Shown here in pieces: positions 6,137 to 12,404 of a stretch of 15,694 nucleotides of DNA (the stretch's first letter is position 1; every line of letters begins with the position of its first letter). Source of the stretch: an uncultured Collinsella sp. (lineage in GTDB: Bacteria > Actinomycetota > Coriobacteriia > Coriobacteriales > Coriobacteriaceae); contig UQOJ01000047.1 in NCBI GenBank assembly GCA_900542635.1, positions 1 through 15,694 of the forward strand, in the 5' to 3' direction. A program made the position numbers and the translations under genes. The notes beneath the pieces are model-generated. The model was given only the letters and a program-made list of their open reading frames with translations. It had not been told where the DNA came from and ran no database searches.

Positions 6137-7060
6137 TTACAGCTTGGCGTCGATGTCGACGCTCTGATACGTAGGGGTCTGCTGGACATAGAGCTTAATG
6201 CCCATGTCGAGCAGCTGGTTGACGTCGGCCTTCTGGGTGGCGTCGAGGAAGACGGAGCTGTCCTTGCCGCCGACCTGATCGGCACCGTCGTGGTTGGCGG
6301 TGGCGCCCAGGTTGATGGCGTCGAGCTTGTAGCCCTGGCAGAACTGCAGCATCTCGGCCGTGTTGCCAAAGACGAACATGACGCGCTCGCCGAGGGTGTT
6401 GAGCTTGTCCATCTTGGCGAGGGCACGCTCGACGGTGAAGACGTTCAGACGCACGCCCTGGGGCTTGGCCAGCTTAAGAGCGCCCTTCTTGATGTCATCG
6501 TTGGCGGCAGCGTTGTCGACGACGATGATGCGCTCGGCCTGAACCTTGGTGGTCCAGGTAAAGACGACCTGGCCGTGCAGCAGACGGTAGTCAAGACGTG
6601 CGAGGACGATCTTGGCGGGACCGGAGCTGTGACGGGACGCCTTGGCCTTCTTGGCGGGAGCCACGGCAGCCTCGACCGGTGCGTTGGGGTTGGTCAGACC
6701 GGTGCGGGCCTCGTTGATGAGGGCCGCGAGCTCGGCGCCCTTGACGGGGACGGGGCTCATAGCGAGCGTGAGTGCCAGCGGGATGTTGAAACCGCTGACA
6801 ACCGTGAACTTCGTGCCGTTCTTGGAAAGCTCGACCATGCTGTTGTTGACCGAGCTGCCGAGCATATCGGTCAGCACATAGACGGTGTCGTCCGCGTTGA
6901 ACGTGGCGATCATGGCGTCCACCTTATTGGTGATGGGCTCCTTGTCGTCACGAGCAAGCGACACGACGTGGACGTTCGACACGTCGCCGAGAACCATCTC
7001 GAGCGTGTCTTTGGCGCCTGCGGCCAGGCCGCCATGAGATGCGAGAATGATCTGATTCAT
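6137..7060 (-). CDS. Mannose-family PTS system EIIAB fusion
   Basis: A 307-residue cytoplasmic phosphotransfer protein. The IIA domain (about 1-125) carries the phospho-accepting H9 in ILASHGGLA, receiving phosphate from HPr. An Ala/Lys-rich linker (about 126-149) leads to the IIB domain (about 150-307) with H162 in RLDYRLLHGQV, which phosphorylates the sugar as it enters. Both histidines are intact, so the system should be active. The layout equals E. coli ManX. The start has a very strong ribosome site (AAGGAGGAGG) 7 nt or less from ATG. It is the first gene of the operon IIAB-IIC-IID-SIS-1 and has its own promoter with an operator in the spacer (7087-7105). High expression on induction is likely. 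Confidence 0.96.
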   Translation of the reverse strand: MNQIILASHGGLAAGAKDTLEMVLGDVSNVHVVSLARDDKEPITNKVDAMIATFNADDTVYVLTDMLGSSVNNSMVELSKNGTKFTVVSGFNIPLALTLAMSPVPVKGAELAALINEARTGLTNPNAPVEAAVAPAKKAKASRHSSGPAKIVLARLDYRLLHGQVVFTWTTKVQAERIIVVDNAAANDDIKKGALKLAKPQGVRLNVFTVERALAKMDKLNTLGERVMFVFGNTAEMLQFCQGYKLDAINLGATANHDGADQVGGKDSSVFLDATQKADVNQLLDMGIKLYVQQTPTYQSVDIDAKL

Positions 7061-7086
7061 CTTGCCTCCTCCTTTTCGTTATGGTC

Positions 7087-7105
7087 ATTATAACGTCTTA
7101 TACGT
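7087..7105 (-). promoter_or_regulatory. PTS operon promoter -10 with GntR-type operator, site 2
   Basis: On the minus strand a perfect TATAAT (7092-7087) is immediately preceded by ACGT-ATAAG-ACGT (7105-7093), itself inside the 15-bp perfect dyad AACGT-n5-ACGTT. The -35 is poor. A repressor bound here would cover the promoter spacer and block RNA polymerase. The predicted transcript start near 7080 leaves a leader of about 20 nt with a strong ribosome site. The site class is shared with 941-953 and 8365-8377. Confidence 0.6.
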
Positions 7106-7130
7106 TGCTTATATTGCTAATTAGTATAAA

Positions 7131-7165
7131 GACCGTTCGCGGGTGAAAATCGACCGTTGACGGGT
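7131..7165. repeat. Pair of 14-bp direct repeats, 21-bp period, upstream of the PTS promoter
   Basis: GACCGTTCGCGGGT (7131-7144) and GACCGTTGACGGGT (7152-7165) match at 12 of 14 positions and are two helical turns apart. They sit roughly 50 to 85 bp upstream of the predicted PTS transcript start, a usual place for an activator. The weak -35 of that promoter would fit a need for activation. The rest of the 7061-7242 gap shows no gene and no clear terminator for the EamA gene. Confidence 0.35.
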
Positions 7166-7242
7166 TTAACCTACTTGAAACGTTGGAGCTAGGTAGACCG
7201 GCGCTGGCTGGATAACCCCAGATCAGACGCCTCGCCAATCCC

Positions 7243-8325
7243 CTATCGCACGAAGTACCAGGGGCTTTCCTGCACGGTGGGCTCCAGCGCGATGCCCGTG
7301 CGCTCGCGGAACAGATCCATATCCTGAGATTTTTCGGTCCACCACGCGTTGGGCTTAAAGGTCATGCTCTCGACAATACGTTTGGCAATGACGCTGTTGC
7401 GCAGCTTGGAGAAGTCGGTATTCATAATCAGGATGGACGCGAGCACCAGCACGATGCCCAGGACCTTGATCGCGCCGGCGGGCTCGGCGTAGATGCCAAT
7501 ACCGACCAGAACGGTCGCCACGGTTTCGAACGAAGCCACGACCGGCACCTTCGACGTCTCAAGATCCATCGAAAGGCCCTGCATATAGAAGATGTACGCA
7601 AGAGCCGTCGGAATAAAGCCAAAGCCTGCGAACAGCAGAATGAGCTGCGGAGACATTGCCGCGGCCACATCGGACCACGGAGCCGAAAGCACCGCCATAA
7701 AGCATCCGCCAAAGACAAAACCCCAAAACGTTACGGCCAGTGGATGGAGCGTCTTGGTAGCCATACGGCTAAACACAGCCAGCAGCGCACCGCAAAGTCC
7801 GGCGATCACACCCGACGCAACGCCCCAAGTCGAGAAATGGAAACCGGACAGGTCGCCGCTCGTCACCGCGAGCACACAACCCACAATGTTAAAGACGATG
7901 GCGACGAGCTTGTTGGGGGTCACGTCCTCGCGATAAAGCACGCGGCCGAGCATGACGCCAAACACCGGCGAGGTGTAGAGCAGCACTGAGGCCGTGGACA
8001 TGCCCACCTCGCCCATGCACTCGTAATAGCAGGTGTTGGCGACGGCTAAACCGACGATACCGACAAGCGCGCAGGGAACAAGCTCTTTAGGACTTGCCTT
8101 GAACAATGCCATGGGACCCGAGGCTTTTCCCTCACGAGCACCTCCCTGGCAACCCATAAATGCCAAGACCGGAGCCATTAAGACGGCACCCGACAACAGG
8201 CGAAAGGCCGCCATGCTCTGAGACGAAACACCCAGGGCCGATATTCCGTTAACAAAGATTCCGATGGTGCCCCACATAAGCGCGGCGATCAGCACCAGCA
8301 CATAGCCCAGATTGCTTTTCTTCAA
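7243..8325 (-). CDS. EamA/DMT-family permease with C-terminal soluble tail
   Basis: A protein of about 360 residues with ten hydrophobic segments in two EamA repeats (first starting at YVLVLIAALMWGTIGIFV, second near WGVASGVIAGLCGALLAVFS). Members export or import small metabolites, amino acids or nucleotide sugars. I place the start at TTG 8325, which follows GAGGAGG by 5 nt; the upstream GTG at 8361 has no ribosome site and sits against the operator. After the last membrane segment the protein runs on for about 50 polar residues (rich in Lys, Glu, Trp, ending ESPWYFVR), longer than typical. It shares an operator type with the PTS operon, so it may export the amine or amino acid released by the deglycases, or take up the parent compound. 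Function inferred. Confidence 0.87.
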   Translation of the reverse strand: MKKSNLGYVLVLIAALMWGTIGIFVNGISALGVSSQSMAAFRLLSGAVLMAPVLAFMGCQGGAREGKASGPMALFKASPKELVPCALVGIVGLAVANTCYYECMGEVGMSTASVLLYTSPVFGVMLGRVLYREDVTPNKLVAIVFNIVGCVLAVTSGDLSGFHFSTWGVASGVIAGLCGALLAVFSRMATKTLHPLAVTFWGFVFGGCFMAVLSAPWSDVAAAMSPQLILLFAGFGFIPTALAYIFYMQGLSMDLETSKVPVVASFETVATVLVGIGIYAEPAGAIKVLGIVLVLASILIMNTDFSKLRNSVIAKRIVESMTFKPNAWWTEKSQDMDLFRERTGIALEPTVQESPWYFVR

Positions 8326-8364
8326 CGCAGCCTCCTCGGTATTGTTTCCAATATGTTTCACACT

Positions 8365-8393
8365 ACGTTATAGTCGTTATATACATTTTTCAA
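8365..8393 (-). promoter_or_regulatory. EamA promoter with GntR-type operator, site 3
   Basis: On the minus strand TTGAAA (8393-8388) is followed after 17 bp by TAACGT (8370-8365), a weak -10. The operator variant ACGA-CTATA-ACGT (8377-8365) overlaps that -10. It differs from the site at 941-953 by one base in the halves and one in the spacer. The placement agrees with repression by the same regulator. Confidence 0.45.
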
Positions 8394-8439
8394 GACACAA
8401 ATCGGCAGACGGGAAAATCTGCTCTACCGCTACAACCCA

Positions 8440-8538
8440 TTGGTGCAAAGGGGTCAGGTTCATATGCGCCAACATGGTGCAAAGTAACCTGTCCCCAATG
8501 ACTAGGACTGTCCCCAAGTGCCGAACGTCTCCAAGTGC
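8440..8538. repeat. Compound GGGGTCAGGTT / CCTGTCCCC palindromic repeat cluster
   Basis: TTGGTGCA (8440-8447) pairs with TGCGCCAA (8465-8472). GGGGTCAGGTT (8450-8460) is inverted with one mismatch at 8486-8496 (AACCTGTCCCC). A further CTGTCCCCAAGTGCC follows, then CTCCAAGTGCC at 8529-8539. This looks like a tail-to-tail REP-type cluster. It lies in the 397-bp gene-free stretch 8326-8722, which otherwise holds only the EamA promoter and the structured element at 8579-8723. Confidence 0.55.
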
Positions 8539-8578
8539 CGCATCTGGGCCAAGGCGACGCCGATGCTTTGGCAACGCC

Positions 8579-8723
8579 AGCGAAAACCCACCTGAGCGAG
8601 CAAGGTGCCTTGAAGCGAAGCGGCATTGACCTTCTGGTCATGCCGCTGAAGCTGAAAGGCAGATTGCCGCTCAGGTGGGTTTGCAGCGTCGAGCCGTTAC
8701 GGCGTTTGGTAAAACGCCGTAAC
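8579..8723. repeat. Structured intergenic element, copy B (145 nt)
   Basis: Second copy of the element at 40-183. Helices: outer stem 8587-8598 with 8668-8679 (12 bp perfect), inner stem 8606-8611 with 8656-8661 (TGCCTT/AAGGCA), long hairpin 8619-8631 with 8636-8646 (12 bp with one bulge, TTCT loop), terminal hairpin 8696-8707 with 8712-8723 (12 bp perfect, GGTA loop). Compared with copy A all four helices keep their place but change sequence on both strands, for example GCGG/CCGC becoming GGCG/CGCC in the terminal stem. The last base of the terminal hairpin is also the last base of the SIS-2 stop codon. Single-stranded blocks (AGCGAAAAC, AGCAAGGTG, TTTGCAGCGTCG) are unchanged. Confidence 0.78.
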
Positions 8724-9715
8724 TAATAATCCAACTTCCACATGTAGCGGCGCGTCATGTAGTCCTTGTGGGTGACGGCAGAGAGCGCGCGCATGTACAC
8801 GTTGTTGAGAATCGGGGCAAAGATCAGGTGGTTGAAGTACTCGCTCACGCTGTCCTTGATGTCGTTGAGGCCGAGCTCCTTGGCGTCGAGCTGATAGACG
8901 CGCTCGCCACCGTACTGGTTGACGAAGCGGATGCCGCGCTCGTCGTTGCAGCGGCTGCGGCCGACGCTGATGAGCTGGAACAGCGAGGTGCGCTTGTCCA
9001 GGATCTCGAAGGGGCCGTGGAAGAAGTCACAGGTGTTGATGGTGCAGGAGTCAATCTGCAGCATCTCCTGCACGTTGCAGATGCTAAAGACATAGGCGGC
9101 ACCAAAGAGCGGACCCTGAGCCATCACGTTGATGCAGGGCTTGTCGGCGTTCTGCTCGGCCCACTTGGCGGCGAGCGGACGGGTGTACTCGACGGCCTTG
9201 CGATAGATGGGGTCAACCAGGTCGAAGGCGGCCATAGCGGTCTCATACTCGGCATAGCCCTCGGTCTGCTGCGTAAGCTCCATGGCGATCATGGTCACGA
9301 CGGCGGAGTTGGTACGGCCCATGCAAGACTCGTCGACGGCCAGGCTGTCGTACTGGATCTTGTAGTCGCAAACCTCGGTGAGGCCGGACTCGTCAACATA
9401 GATGGCGATGGTGCTGGCGCCGTGGTCCTTGGCGACCTGAGCGGCGACGATGGTCTCCTTGGTACCGCGCATGGACACGACGACGGCCAGGGTGTTCTCG
9501 TTAACGTAGGCAGGGGTTGCGTGCACGAACTCGTTGCTGGTATAGCTGGAGCTCACGACCTGCGTGGCCTCGTGCTCCATAAAGTACTGGGCAGGATAGT
9601 TACCGCCGTTGGATCCGCCGGCGCCAATCCACACGACGCGCTTGATGCCGCCCTTGTCTGCCTTGTCAGCCAAAACCTGGGAGACGACATCCTTAACCTG
9701 TTCCTGAGTAGTCAT
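8723..9715 (-). CDS. SIS-domain sugar-amine-6-phosphate deglycase, FrlB/FraB-like (SIS-2)
   Basis: A 330-residue paralogue of SIS-1 with the same two-SIS layout. The N-terminal loop is GAGGSNGG (31-38). The catalytic pair of the FraB/FrlB family is conserved at E217 (in QEMLQ) and H233 (in FFHGPFE), again 16 apart. It ends TRRYMWKLDY, close to the SIS-1 tail. The usual Gly-Glu before this histidine motif is Cys-Asp here (CDFFHGP), so it probably accepts a different amine-sugar than SIS-1; the gfr system likewise pairs two such enzymes. The start has AGAAAGG at about 10 nt. It stands alone, divergent from gntR-2, behind a cluster of four similar operator-like repeats, so it is probably under GntR-2 control. 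Confidence 0.87.
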   Translation of the reverse strand: MTTQEQVKDVVSQVLADKADKGGIKRVVWIGAGGSNGGNYPAQYFMEHEATQVVSSSYTSNEFVHATPAYVNENTLAVVVSMRGTKETIVAAQVAKDHGASTIAIYVDESGLTEVCDYKIQYDSLAVDESCMGRTNSAVVTMIAMELTQQTEGYAEYETAMAAFDLVDPIYRKAVEYTRPLAAKWAEQNADKPCINVMAQGPLFGAAYVFSICNVQEMLQIDSCTINTCDFFHGPFEILDKRTSLFQLISVGRSRCNDERGIRFVNQYGGERVYQLDAKELGLNDIKDSVSEYFNHLIFAPILNNVYMRALSAVTHKDYMTRRYMWKLDY

Positions 9716-9753
9716 CGTGCATCAGCCTTTCTTCTCGTTTGATGCTCTCGATG

Positions 9754-9917
9754 GCATACAAGTTACATACATGTTTTGGTTATGTCGACTAGTTGTATGC
9801 TATATTTGTCTTAGAAATTTTGCTGATGCGGTTTTCGATAACTTGCTACCAGCGGTTTTGTTGTTGTATTGAATATATGCTTGATTAGATACGCATACAG
9901 GTTAGATACAGGTTGAT
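9754..9917. promoter_or_regulatory. Divergent promoter region with four GCATACA-type operator repeats
   Basis: The 205-bp region between SIS-2 and gntR-2 holds GCATACAAGTTA (9754-9765), its inverted relative GCATACAACTAG (minus strand of 9789-9800), GCATACAGGTTA (9893-9904) and, directly adjoining, GATACAGGTTGA (9905-9916). Two lie near SIS-2 and two abut gntR-2, the last ending 5 nt before its ATG and covering its weak ribosome site. This is the expected layout for a GntR protein that represses itself and its divergent target. The motif is unlike the ACGT-N5-ACGT sites elsewhere. The rest of the region is AT-rich with no other clear structure. Confidence 0.6.
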
Positions 9918-9920
9918 CGC

Positions 9921-10643
9921 ATGAACGCTTCATCTAAAAAGAGACTGACCCAATACGAGCGCTTGGCGGGCATGCTGCGCGACCGCATCGCCTCCGGCAC
10001 CTACGCACGCGGAGACAAGCTGCCGTCCGAGATGGAACTCATGGACGAATCGGGGCTGTCGCGCAGCACCGTACGCCACGCCCTTAAGGTGCTCGTTGAT
10101 GAGGGCCTGGTGCGCACCGAGCGCGGGCGTGGCGCCTTTGTGGCCGACACGCCGGCGCTCCACGAGAACAACCTGGTGTTTTCGAGCTACACGACACAGG
10201 TCCAGGGCCAGGGTATGAAGCCCACCACGCGCACGGTGGACTCGGGCTTTGCCAAGGCCGCGGGCAATGCGGCCAAGTTCTTCGATGTCGCCGTGGGCAG
10301 CAAGCTCGTCAAACTTGTCCGACTGCGTTATCTGGACGATGCGCCGCTGTGCCTGGAGACCACCTATCTACCACCGAGCTTTGAAGCACTCATCGATCGC
10401 GATATCAACGGTTCGCTCTACGCCACGCTGCGCCAGGAATTCCATCGCGCGCCGGCACAGGGGCACAAGACCTTTGAGGTGTGCTATGCCTCGCAAAACG
10501 AGGCGTTTTTGCTCAACGTTGAGCGCGGGCAGGCGCTGATCCTGATCACCGACTACGTCTACGACACCGACGGCCGACCGCTCCATGTCTCCAAGCGCAT
10601 CCAGCGCACCGACCGTGCCAAATACACCGAGCCCATCGGCTAA
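9921..10643 (+). CDS. GntR-family transcriptional regulator with UTRA ligand domain (GntR-2)
   Basis: A 240-residue regulator and the only rightward gene of the window. The winged helix (about 10-78) shows LAGMLRDRIASGTYARGDKL, PSEMELMDESGLSRSTVRHA and a GRGAFV wing; the UTRA domain spans about 95-235. It is similar in build to GntR-1 but clearly a distinct protein. ATG 9921 is preceded by only a weak AGG at 8 nt, overlapped by an operator-like repeat, which fits tight autorepression. Its neighbour SIS-2 is the likely main target. It converges on the GNAT gene, with a short palindrome between the two stop codons. The effector may be the substrate of SIS-2, as inference. Confidence 0.93.
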   Translation: MNASSKKRLTQYERLAGMLRDRIASGTYARGDKLPSEMELMDESGLSRSTVRHALKVLVDEGLVRTERGRGAFVADTPALHENNLVFSSYTTQVQGQGMKPTTRTVDSGFAKAAGNAAKFFDVAVGSKLVKLVRLRYLDDAPLCLETTYLPPSFEALIDRDINGSLYATLRQEFHRAPAQGHKTFEVCYASQNEAFLLNVERGQALILITDYVYDTDGRPLHVSKRIQRTDRAKYTEPIG

Positions 10644-10678
10644 CCTGCCAAAATAAACCTGCCCCTAAATGGTAGGTT
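10643..10678. repeat. Short palindromic repeat between convergent stops (inverted copy of the CCTGCCA type)
   Basis: ACCTGCCA (10643-10650) and TGGTAGGT (10670-10677) pair with one G-T around AAATAAACCTGCCCCTAAA. This is the reverse-complement version of the repeats at 996-1028 and 3132-3164. It begins on the last base of the GntR-2 TAA and contains the GNAT stop codon (10665-10667). It may serve as a two-way transcript end. Confidence 0.6.
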
Positions 10679-11255
10679 TGGGGAGGTCGGGGAACCAGAT
10701 TGGTTTGGGTTGGTTGGGTGTGCGCTCGGCAAGGACCAGCTCCATCCAGCACATGTCGTACCAGCGGCCGAACTTTTGGGCGCAGCGGTCGAAGGCACCC
10801 ACCAGGCGATACCCCATATGGGCATGGAAATCCTGACTGTTATGCGTCAGATACTCGTCGTCCTTGTCGTGCGGCACGGCGATGAGCGCGCACATGTTGG
10901 TGATGCCCATCGCAATCAGGCATTGCTTGAGCGCGTCGTGCAGCATACGACCCAGCCCGCCGTGGCGCACATCGCGCGCCAGGTAGATCGATGTCTCGAC
11001 CGACCAGTCGTATGCCTCGCGGCTGTTGAGCGGACTCACATAGGCATAACCTACCGGACGCCCGTCCAGCTCCATCACCAGATACGGATAGCGCTTGAGC
11101 GTACGCTCGATGCGCCCGGCGAACTCCTCAACGCTTGGCACCTCGTATTCGCAGGTAATCGCCGTCTGGCGCACATACGGCTCATAGATGGCAAGCAACG
11201 CCGGCGCATCATCGGGCGTCGCCAGACGAATCGTCGGCTCGAACATCTCGGTCAT
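10665..11255 (-). CDS. GNAT-family N-acetyltransferase, phosphinothricin-acetyltransferase/YncA-like
   Basis: A 196-residue acetyl-CoA-dependent acyltransferase. The family opening IRLATPDDAPALLAIYEPYV (about 8-27), the acceptor strand GRPVGYAYVSPLNSR (about 68-82) and the CoA loop RHGGLGRML (about 101-109), followed by LIAVPHDKDDEYLTHNSQDF, point to the Pat/YncA group, which acetylates amino acids or related amines. The chosen ATG at 11255 follows GAGGGAGAAGG; an upstream in-frame extension would cross the ltaE terminator. The last four residues before the stop (KPTI) are encoded inside a palindromic repeat, so the C-terminus has probably been altered by that element. It lies 25 nt beyond the ltaE terminator, so expression is by readthrough or a separate start. 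Exact acceptor unknown. Confidence 0.88.
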   Translation of the reverse strand: MTEMFEPTIRLATPDDAPALLAIYEPYVRQTAITCEYEVPSVEEFAGRIERTLKRYPYLVMELDGRPVGYAYVSPLNSREAYDWSVETSIYLARDVRHGGLGRMLHDALKQCLIAMGITNMCALIAVPHDKDDEYLTHNSQDFHAHMGYRLVGAFDRCAQKFGRWYDMCWMELVLAERTPNQPKPIWFPDLPKPTI

Positions 11256-11280
11256 ACAACCCTTCTCCCTCAAAAACAAA

Positions 11281-11315
11281 GGCCGCCTTGCGCCAAACCC
11301 AAGCGCAAGGCGGCC
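11281..11315 (-). terminator. Strong intrinsic terminator after the threonine aldolase gene
   Basis: On the minus strand GGCCGCCTTGCGC pairs perfectly with GCGCAAGGCGGCC over 13 bp with a 9-nt loop, followed by TTTGTTTTTG, 18 nt after the stop. The T-run lies immediately before the GNAT ribosome site. Confidence 0.93.
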
Positions 11316-11333
11316 CCTCGTCATTACATCAGG

Positions 11334-12359
11334 CTACAGGACAGCCGCCAACGCGTCGATATCCTCCTGCGTCGTGGCCCAGCTAGTGCAAAAGCGCACC
11401 ACCGTGTGGGTCTCGTCGTACTTTTCCCAGTACTCGATCGAGGCGTGCTCGCGAATGCGCGCCATGTCCTCGTTGGGCAGAATCACAAACTGCTGGTTTG
11501 TGGGCGTCTCCAAAAAGAACTGGTAGCCGCGCTCGTGCAGCACACGACGCAGCGCCCGAGCCGTCTCGATCGCCTGTCGACCAATCTCAAAATACAAGCC
11601 ATCGGTAAAGAGTGCCTCAAACTGCACGCCCGTCAGGCGGCCCTTGGCCAACAGCGCGCCGTGCTGCTTAATGCGCGGAATGGGATGTGCCGGAGCGTGC
11701 ATGCCGCAGAACACCACAGCCTCGCCGCAGAGCGCGCCGCACTTGGTGCCGCCGATGTAGAACACGTCACACAGCTGCGCCAGCTCGGGCAGGGTAATGT
11801 CGCACTCATCGGCCGCCAGTGCATAGGCCAGGCGGGCGCCATCCACAAACAGCGGAATCTCGCGCTTCTGGCACACCGCGTAAATCGCCGTGAGCTCGGC
11901 CTTGGAGTACAGCGTGCCGTACTCAGTCGATAGGCTCACGTACACGGCGCCCGGGAACACCGTGTGCTCGTAGCTCTCGTTTTCGTAGAACACCTGGATA
12001 TAGTTCTCGAGGTCCTCGGCGTGCATCTTGCCCTCGTAGCCGGGGATGGTGAGCACCTTGTGGCCGCCAAACTCAATGGCGCCCGCCTCGTGGCAGGCGA
12101 CGTGGCCGGTCTCGGCAGCAACGACGCCCTCGTACGGCGCGAGCAGCATGTCGATCACCGTGGCGTTAGCCTGCGTGCCGCCCACCAGGAAAAACACGTC
12201 GGCGTCAGGCGCCTGACAGGCCTCGCGAATAAGTTGCTTGGCACGCTCGGTGTGCGCATCGGTACCGTAGCCGGGCTGCGGCTCCATGTTGGTATCGACG
12301 AGTGCCTGCAGCACTGCCGGATGGGCGCCGTGGGAATAGTCGTTGTTAAACGCGAGCAT
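11334..12359 (-). CDS. ltaE: Threonine aldolase family PLP enzyme (beta-eliminating-lyase fold)
   Basis: A 341-residue fold-type I PLP enzyme. It should cleave threonine or allo-threonine (or a related beta-hydroxy amino acid) to glycine and an aldehyde. Visible features are the N-terminal FNNDYSHGAHPAVLQAL, the GGTQANATV cofactor loop (about 60-68), TGHVACHEAGA (84-94), D173 and R176 in FVDGARL, and the PLP-binding lysine K206 in YIGGTKCGA. Length fits the family. The start has GAGAGGA 5 nt before ATG. It lies 45 nt after the PAP2 gene and ends in a strong terminator, so it closes the mfd-side gene run. The relatives active on allo-threonine and on L-threonine cannot be told apart by eye. 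Confidence 0.9.
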   Translation of the reverse strand: MLAFNNDYSHGAHPAVLQALVDTNMEPQPGYGTDAHTERAKQLIREACQAPDADVFFLVGGTQANATVIDMLLAPYEGVVAAETGHVACHEAGAIEFGGHKVLTIPGYEGKMHAEDLENYIQVFYENESYEHTVFPGAVYVSLSTEYGTLYSKAELTAIYAVCQKREIPLFVDGARLAYALAADECDITLPELAQLCDVFYIGGTKCGALCGEAVVFCGMHAPAHPIPRIKQHGALLAKGRLTGVQFEALFTDGLYFEIGRQAIETARALRRVLHERGYQFFLETPTNQQFVILPNEDMARIREHASIEYWEKYDETHTVVRFCTSWATTQEDIDALAAVL

Positions 12360-12404
12360 GGCAATCCTCTCTTACCGGGTATCGGCCAGATGATTCAAAC
12401 GGAG

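Noticed and set aside
8440..8723. CRISPR array
   Set aside because: The repeats here are palindromic pairs of unequal spacing with no regular spacers, and no cas gene is present.
8768..9742. 324-codon plus-strand open frame opposite SIS-2
   Set aside because: Low-complexity Val/Asp/Gly/Ala translation and no ribosome site. Shadow of SIS-2.
9754..9917. Riboswitch or leader RNA before gntR-2
   Set aside because: The repeats are short, mostly direct, and placed on both sides of divergent promoters, which fits protein operators better than RNA structure.
10710..11933. 407-codon plus-strand open frame opposite GNAT and ltaE
   Set aside because: It crosses a strong terminator and two real genes on the minus strand. 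Shadow.
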